Positions 53,275-58,021 of a DNA stretch of 58,021 bases are shown one piece after another. Each line of letters opens with the position of its first letter. Position 1 is the first letter of the stretch. Origin of the DNA: Bauldia sp. (GTDB lineage: Bacteria > Pseudomonadota > Alphaproteobacteria > Rhizobiales > Kaistiaceae). The position numbers were made by a program, and so were the translations under genes. The notes under the pieces were generated by a model. The model was not told where the DNA came from. It saw nothing but the letters and a program-made list of their open reading frames with translations, and ran no database searches. The stretch is from contig JAGRKZ010000030.1 in the NCBI GenBank assembly GCA_020442065.1, positions 1 to 58,021 on the forward strand, in the 5' to 3' direction.

Positions 53275-54267
53275 ATGAAAGCGTCGGGGCACACGAGTGG
53301 CGGGAGCGCGGTGTGGGCGATCGCCGGCTTCTACAACCCGGTGGGCTCCCGGCGCCGGATCGAGAACTACCGCGCGTTTCGCGCGCGCCTGAACGTCCCC
53401 CTCGTCACCGTCGAACTCGCCTTCGATCGGGATTTCGCGCTCGGCCCGGGCGACGCCGACATCCTGGTGCAACGTCGCGGCGGCGATGTCATGTGGCAGA
53501 AGGAGCGGCTGCTCAACCTCGCGCTGGCGGCGGTCCCCGAAGGTTGCCGGAAGATCGCCTGGCTCGATTGCGACGTGATCTTCGATCGCCCGGACTGGGC
53601 CGACGATGCGAACCGGCAGCTCGACCGGCACGCGGTGGTTCAGCTCTTCAGCCGCGCCCGCGACCTGATGCCCGGCTGCTCGCCCGCGAGCCCGGACCCG
53701 GCAGACGCGGCCGACGCACGCGACAGCCTCGCGGCCGCGATCGAACGGGGCGGCGCCCCGGAGGCGAGCCTGTCGGCCGTGCAGGACGGCGTCGGGCGGC
53801 GCTATGCGCGGGGGTTCGCGTGGGCGGCTCGCCGGGACCTGCTCGAGCGCCACGGGTTCTTCGACGAGTGCATCGTCGGGGGCGGAGACTCCGCGATCGT
53901 GGCGGCGGCCTATGGCTGCCTCGACTATGTCGTGCAGCGTCAGCACCTGAGCCGGCAGCGCGCGGCGCGCTACCTGGCGTGGGCCGGGCCTTTCGCCGCG
54001 GACGCCGCCGGCCGGGTGGGCGTGGTCGACGGCGACATCGTCCATCTCTGGCATGGCAGCAAGGAGGGCCGCCAGACCGCCGACCGGTATCGCGGCCTGA
54101 GCCGGGTCGACTTCGATCCGGCGCGCGACATCGCCGTCAGCGAGGGCGGCGTCTGGACATGGACGTCGGACAACACGGCGCTGCACGACTATGTGCGGGC
54201 ATACTTCGACGCACGCGACGAGGACGGCGCCGGCCCGGTGCCGGGCGTTCAAGCCAACCGCCGCTGA
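53275..54267 (+). CDS. Glycosyltransferase-like protein of unknown substrate
   Basis: 330 residues. It begins with a nucleotide-sugar-fold strand (AVWAIAGFYNPVGSRRRIEN). A DxD motif, WLDCDVIFDRPDW, is at 98-100 as in GT-A enzymes. Later parts are FFDECIVGGGDSAIVAAAYG, often seen in family-2-like transferases where the second Asp acts as a base, and IVHLWHGSKEGRQTADRYRG. No membrane segments. It lies directly behind the UXS-like gene and could use UDP-xylose. The family is not one I can name with certainty. Confidence 0.65.
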   Translation: MKASGHTSGGSAVWAIAGFYNPVGSRRRIENYRAFRARLNVPLVTVELAFDRDFALGPGDADILVQRRGGDVMWQKERLLNLALAAVPEGCRKIAWLDCDVIFDRPDWADDANRQLDRHAVVQLFSRARDLMPGCSPASPDPADAADARDSLAAAIERGGAPEASLSAVQDGVGRRYARGFAWAARRDLLERHGFFDECIVGGGDSAIVAAAYGCLDYVVQRQHLSRQRAARYLAWAGPFAADAAGRVGVVDGDIVHLWHGSKEGRQTADRYRGLSRVDFDPARDIAVSEGGVWTWTSDNTALHDYVRAYFDARDEDGAGPVPGVQANRR

Positions 54268-54381
54268 GGCGAGGTCTGGCGGGCTGGCCCCGCGGACCGC
54301 GATCGCCTAGCATCGCGGCCGAAGCTGCCACCCGAGGCGGACGCGCCAGGCGTCTCCGTCCCCCGATCACGAGAAAGCCAG

Positions 54382-55554
54382 ATGCCGGAAGGACACGTCG
54401 CGCCGGGCTATGAACCGGTACGGGAGGCCTTCGAGCGGAATTTCACCGAGCTCGGCGAGCTCGGCGCCGCGTTTGCCGCCTTTCGCGGCGGCGAGCTGGT
54501 GGTCGACCTTTGGGGCGGCCTCGCCGACCGCGAGACCGCGCGGCCGTGGCGGCAGGATACGCTCCAGCTGTTCTTTTCCGGCACCAAGGGCATGGTGGCG
54601 ATCTGCCTCCTGATGCTGATCGAGCGCGGCAAGCTCCGTCTCGACGATCCGGTGAGCCGGTATTGGCCCGAATTCGGCAAGCCGGACATCCTGGTCCGTC
54701 ATCTTGTCTCGCACACGGCGCGGATGCCGGGCATCGACGAGCCGATCGGCGTCGACGACCTTGCCGACGATACGCGGATGGCCGCGATCCTTGCCGCGCA
54801 GGAACCGAGCACCGATCCGCGCGCCGCGATCTCCTATCATGCGCTGAGCTATGGCTGGCTCTGCGGCGAGCTGATCCGCAGGATCGACGGCCGCAGCGCC
54901 GGCCGCTTCTTCGCCGAGGAGGTCGCGGGGCCGCTCGGCGTCGAGATCTGGATCGGCCTGCCGGAAGAGTACGAGCCGCGCGTCTCCACGCTCGAGCTGG
55001 CCCCGGACTGGGGCCAGGCGGCGGCGCGCGCCCCGGACGCCTTCGCGCAGGATCCGCTCCTCAGAAGCGTGTGGGGCAATCCCGTCCTTTTCAGCCGCGA
55101 CGAACCGTTCTTCTGGAACGAGCGCCGAATCCACGCGGCGGAGCTGCCCGGCGCCAACGGCATCGCCACGGCCCGGGGCGTCGCCAAGGTCTACGGCTGC
55201 CTTGCCACAGGCGGCGCGCCGCTCCTCTCCCCGGAGACGATCGCGCTCGGGCGCAGCGAGCTCTCGGCCGGCCACGACCTCCTCAACGATTTGCACTGGC
55301 GGTTCGGCGTCGGCTTCCAGCTCCCGAGCGAATCCATCTATTTCGGGCCGGCAGGACCGGCGGGGGACGGCTTCGGCCATGGCGGGGCAGGGGGCTCCCA
55401 TCACGGCGCCTGGCCGGGGCTCGGCGTCGGCTACTCCTATGCGATGAACCAGATGCGCGACAGCGCCCGGCCGGACCCGCGGGCGAAAGCGCTGCTCGAG
55501 GCGCTGTACGCCGCAGCGACGCGGGAACGGGGCGGCCACGCCGAGAACGCTTGA
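54382..55554 (+). CDS. Class C beta-lactamase-fold serine hydrolase (EstB-like)
   Basis: 390 residues. Nucleophile motif SGTK (Ser66, Lys69) in LQLFFSGTKGMVAICLLMLI, second motif Tyr152 in SYHALSYGWLCGELI, and a late FGHGGAGGSHHGAWPGLGVG where the KTG/HGG-type third motif belongs. HLVSHTARMPG is a family block. There is no signal peptide, which points to an intracellular esterase or peptidase rather than a beta-lactamase. Spaced 114 bases from the glycosyltransferase-like gene. Confidence 0.88.
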   Translation: MPEGHVAPGYEPVREAFERNFTELGELGAAFAAFRGGELVVDLWGGLADRETARPWRQDTLQLFFSGTKGMVAICLLMLIERGKLRLDDPVSRYWPEFGKPDILVRHLVSHTARMPGIDEPIGVDDLADDTRMAAILAAQEPSTDPRAAISYHALSYGWLCGELIRRIDGRSAGRFFAEEVAGPLGVEIWIGLPEEYEPRVSTLELAPDWGQAAARAPDAFAQDPLLRSVWGNPVLFSRDEPFFWNERRIHAAELPGANGIATARGVAKVYGCLATGGAPLLSPETIALGRSELSAGHDLLNDLHWRFGVGFQLPSESIYFGPAGPAGDGFGHGGAGGSHHGAWPGLGVGYSYAMNQMRDSARPDPRAKALLEALYAAATRERGGHAENA

Positions 55555-55652
55555 ACGCGCTGCGTGGCAACGTACCGGGTTCTGCCGACTGCCGGACGCC
55601 CGTCTGGCTTACCGCTCCAGAACGCGCCAGAGAGGACTTTCGGAATCGGGCA

Positions 55653-56345
55653 TTATGCCACGAGCTTCTTTTGGACTGCGAACGGACTCAGCCCAAGCCA
55701 GGTCTGGATCGTTGACGAGAGTTCATTCGGCCCCGTGAACTCGAACTTCTCGCGCTCGCTGGCCACATCTGTGACACCCATCCAGATGGCGGTCATGGTT
55801 CTGAGGTCAGTGGACACATAAAGATCGATCTCAAAGCCGGGATCAGCCCAACACAGATCGACCTCCCCGATGGGCTCGACAACCAGCCACCAGTCCCGTT
55901 TTGTCGACGGCAGGTCGTGATACACAAACTGGATCACCGTCCGCCGTTTCGGCAGTGGCTCAGGGTTCAGGTTCCGTCGCATGTCCCACATCAGCAGCGA
56001 CGGATCGAGGTTCTTGAGGGACAGTGAGGACTCGACCCATTTCTGTCCCCACATACCCATGGCGATCACAACGTCACGAAGGTCTCGCCCGGGTTCGGTC
56101 AGACTGTATTCGAAGACCCCTCGCTCGGACGGCACCGGTCTTCTTTCCACGATTCCAGCCTCTTCGAGGTCCTTCAGACGCTGCGAAAGCAGCGTTGGCG
56201 ACATCTTGGGCACGCCTCGGCGAAGGTCATTGAACCGGGCGGAACCGGCAAGGAGCTCACGCATCAGGACCATCGTCCATCGGGTGCACAACAGCTCGGC
56301 TGCCATCGCAAGCGGGCAGAACTGCTTGTAGCTGGCATGGGTCAT
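55653..56345 (-). CDS. HxlR-family regulator with C-terminal ligand-binding-like domain
   Basis: 230 residues from ATG 56345 (GGGAG upstream); a longer frame reaches 56471 but would overlap the promoter. Residues 1-105 are an HxlR winged HTH: FCPLAMAAELLCTRWTMVLM, FNDLRRGVPKMSPTLLSQRL, LEEAGIVERRPVPSERG. The last 110 residues (WWLVVEPIGEVDLCWADPGF, EIDLYVSTDLRTMTAIWMGV) resemble a sterol-carrier/SCP2-like fold and may bind a hydrophobic ligand. It is divergent from a DUF1330 gene and probably represses it from direct repeats in the gap. Confidence 0.85.
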   Translation of the reverse strand: MTHASYKQFCPLAMAAELLCTRWTMVLMRELLAGSARFNDLRRGVPKMSPTLLSQRLKDLEEAGIVERRPVPSERGVFEYSLTEPGRDLRDVVIAMGMWGQKWVESSLSLKNLDPSLLMWDMRRNLNPEPLPKRRTVIQFVYHDLPSTKRDWWLVVEPIGEVDLCWADPGFEIDLYVSTDLRTMTAIWMGVTDVASEREKFEFTGPNELSSTIQTWLGLSPFAVQKKLVA

Positions 56346-56394
56346 GTCGGCTCTCCCTTTGTCCGCAAGTCTAGCGGCGGAGACGTCAGCCTCT

Positions 56395-56434
56395 AGTCCA
56401 GAAACTGTATCACTCAGTCCAGTTCCATGACTGG
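56395..56434. promoter_or_regulatory. Candidate HxlR binding sites between regulator and DUF1330 gene
   Basis: AGTCCAG occurs at 56395-56401 and 56416-56422, exactly 21 bases apart (two DNA turns). The second overlaps an inverted repeat CCAGT-TCCATG-ACTGG at 56419-56434. The cluster lies 50-90 bases before the regulator's start and about 80 before DUF1330. Confidence 0.45.
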
Positions 56435-56511
56435 AGTTTGCTCCCTCCATTCCGACAGCGTGACGGCGCATGGCTTGGCCGTCTCGGCCGTCACAATGAG
56501 GAGCAGCAGGA

Positions 56512-56838
56512 ATGAGCGTCTATCTCATCGCGGACATCAAGGTAACGAACGATGGCTGGGTTCCCGAATATGCCGCCAACGTCCACAAGCTGGTGGAGAA
56601 ACACGGTGGCCGCTACCTGTCGCGCAGCGGCAACATCCAGGTCCTCGAAGGCCAGGCGAAAGACAGTACTCTGATCGCCATCCTCGAATTTCCGTCGAGG
56701 GGTGCGCTCGATGGCTTCGCGACCGATCCCGACTACGCGCCCTACGGCCGGGCGCGCCAGTCGGGCAGCATCTCCAACTTCTACGTTGTCGACGACACGG
56801 ATATTGCCGGATCGATCCCCTACCTCAAGGCCGGGTAA
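56512..56838 (+). CDS. DUF1330-family protein
   Basis: 108 residues, start behind AGGAGCAGCAGG. Ferredoxin-like dimeric alpha-beta barrel: SVYLIADIKVTNDGWVPEYA, VHKLVEKHGGRYLSRSGNIQ, LIAILEFPSRGALDGFATDP, YAPYGRARQSGSISNFYVVD. Family members are small and of unknown function, perhaps binding or modifying small reactive compounds. Probably controlled by the divergent HxlR regulator. Confidence 0.9.
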   Translation: MSVYLIADIKVTNDGWVPEYAANVHKLVEKHGGRYLSRSGNIQVLEGQAKDSTLIAILEFPSRGALDGFATDPDYAPYGRARQSGSISNFYVVDDTDIAGSIPYLKAG

Positions 56839-57052
56839 CGCGGACGGATCGGCCTCGGCCGGAGGCCGATCCGACCAGCCTTGGTATCGCTTGTCGGCGA
56901 CCTTGCTGTGAGTGCCGGCAGCGCCGTCCAGGCACCTCTGGCGCCGCGATCCTACGGGTGCCAGAAAGCTCTCTGTACCTCCGCCGTCCTTGCGTCGCCC
57001 GCTCTCGCGAGGGATAGGTAACGCCGACGTCGAATGCACTGGAGCTGCCCTG

Positions 57053-58021
57053 ATGCCTGCCGAAGTGATCCTTTCCGGCGCCGTCGCGGTCGATGGCGAT
57101 TTTCTCCATGCCCGCCGCCGCCTGCATGAGGCCTTTCCGGGCGTGATCTGGCGGGACGCGCCGCCGCATCAGGGCCAGCCGCTGCTGACGCTGGCGTCCG
57201 ACCCGGGAATGAAGGAAGGCGCCTTCCGCATCGCGATCGATGCCGGCGGCCCGTCCGTGCGCGTCACCGGCGGCGGCATTCCCGGCGTGGTCTATGGCGT
57301 CGAAGCGCTCATCGCCCACGGCGGCAGCGATCCCTCGCAGATCGAGGTGGCCCCGCGCGAAGACTCGCCGGGCATGCTCTACCGGACCTTCTGGACCTGG
57401 GACCACTCGACCAACTGGGAGCTGTCGCAGGTCGGCCTCCAGGAGATCGGCGTCTTCAATCCTTACGGCAAGCCGCCGGGCGGCTTCCTCGCGGATTACA
57501 AGCGGCTGGTCGATTTCTGCAGCCGCAACCGCATCGCCGCCATCACCATCTATGGCTTCCTCCGCGATTCCCACGGCGGCATCGAAGCGGCGCAGGAGCT
57601 TTGCCGCTACGCCAAGGAACGGGGCGTGCGCATCATGCCGGGCATCGCCATCGGCGCCTATGGCGGCGTCTACTGGGAGGGCGATCACAAGTACAACCTT
57701 GCCACCTGGCTCAAGCAGAACCCGCAATTTGCCGCGACCATGGAAAAGGGCGTCGGTTTCCAGCTCGCCGACCTCTCCTTCCCGCTCAACTTCCCGCGCT
57801 CCGACTACACGGTGAGCGCCTGCCCGAGCGCACCGGAGACGATGGCGTGGATGGAGGAGGCGGTGGGCTGGCTCGCCGAGACCTTCGAGATCGGCGGGAT
57901 CAACATCGAGAGCGGCGACTATGGCGTCTGCGGGTGCGAGCGCTGCGTCGCGCGCCGCGCCAATGCCGCCGAGGCGGCGCGGCGGAAGGACGACCACGGC
58001 GACTCGTGGTCGCACACCGAC
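57053..58021 (+). CDS. N-terminal part of a large GH67/GH20-like glycoside hydrolase-type protein (cut by window end)
   Basis: Open from ATG 57053 (GGAG eight bases before) to the window end, 323 residues without stop. Residues 1-85 resemble the small alpha/beta domain found before GH20 and GH67 barrels (FRIAIDAGGPSVRVTGGGIP then GVVYGVEALI). From about 100 on a TIM barrel begins: GMLYRTFWTWDHSTNWELSQ, FCSRNRIAAITIYGFLRDSH, AKERGVRIMPGIAIGAYGGV, FEIGGINIESGDYGVCGCER. The CGCERC Cys pair is unusual. No signal peptide, so probably cytoplasmic. The exact family cannot be fixed from this part. Confidence 0.6.
   Translation, partial: MPAEVILSGAVAVDGDFLHARRRLHEAFPGVIWRDAPPHQGQPLLTLASDPGMKEGAFRIAIDAGGPSVRVTGGGIPGVVYGVEALIAHGGSDPSQIEVAPREDSPGMLYRTFWTWDHSTNWELSQVGLQEIGVFNPYGKPPGGFLADYKRLVDFCSRNRIAAITIYGFLRDSHGGIEAAQELCRYAKERGVRIMPGIAIGAYGGVYWEGDHKYNLATWLKQNPQFAATMEKGVGFQLADLSFPLNFPRSDYTVSACPSAPETMAWMEEAVGWLAETFEIGGINIESGDYGVCGCERCVARRANAAEAARRKDDHGDSWSHTD

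Overview
The window is a GC-rich chromosomal segment of an alphaproteobacterium, probably Hyphomicrobiales. That rests on the FrcBCA-like sugar importers, an XylB-type SDR dehydrogenase, Omp25/31-type outer-membrane protein, SH3b protein, DUF427 and BtpA/SgcQ protein, and the strong G/C third-position bias. I see no rRNA, tRNA or CRISPR array.

Accessory half (about 1-26.9 kb). It opens with the end of a phage-type DNA methylase and three tandem copies of a small helix-turn-helix protein. A Sel1-repeat/UDG-fold pair follows. Three related serine recombinases lie at about 3.1, 8.8 and 14.8 kb: one intact, one lacking a conserved active-site Arg, one reduced to its C-terminal third. Between them lie a periplasmic tricorn protease, small secreted and membrane proteins, and three RTX proteins sharing an N-terminal module. 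Decayed pieces of IS3 and IS30 transposases, a second recombinase type, a CIA30 protein and a TetR regulator are scattered here. So are two DUF3604 proteins around a Crp/Fnr-like regulator, an outer-membrane barrel, a frameshifted RTX protein and a PhyH dioxygenase. This half looks like a region of repeated insertion and decay.

Catabolic half (27-49 kb). Two sugar-import islands are present. Island A (27.0-36.1 kb) has a xylose-dehydrogenase-like SDR divergent from a LacI regulator, then an IlvD/Edd pentonate dehydratase, an RraA-like aldolase, an ABC importer (permease, binding protein, single-domain ATPase) and two near-duplicate amidohydrolases. Two copies of a 16-bp near-palindrome with a central CG lie in the SDR/lacI gap and before the dehydratase, and are the likely LacI operators. 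Island B (41.8-48.9 kb) has an XRE-cupin regulator, a second importer, a phosphotriesterase-family hydrolase with a TTG start, a ThuA-like amidotransferase-fold protein, a PfkB kinase and a BtpA/SgcQ protein. It reads as import, phosphorylation, lactone or ester hydrolysis, then cleavage or isomerisation of an unidentified sugar. Between the islands sit two divergent radical SAM proteins with vitamin-B12-binding-type N-termini and an imidazolonepropionase-like amidohydrolase.

The right end (49-58 kb) carries housekeeping-like genes: a YbdK-type carboxylate-amine ligase, a cold-shock protein, an Acg-type nitroreductase, a UDP-glucuronate decarboxylase with a glycosyltransferase-like partner, a class C beta-lactamase-fold hydrolase, an HxlR regulator divergent from a DUF1330 protein, and the start of a large GH67/GH20-like protein cut by the window edge. 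The best candidates for undescribed biology are island B, the radical SAM pair with a small coupled ORF, and island A with its unusual RraA-like and amidohydrolase complement.
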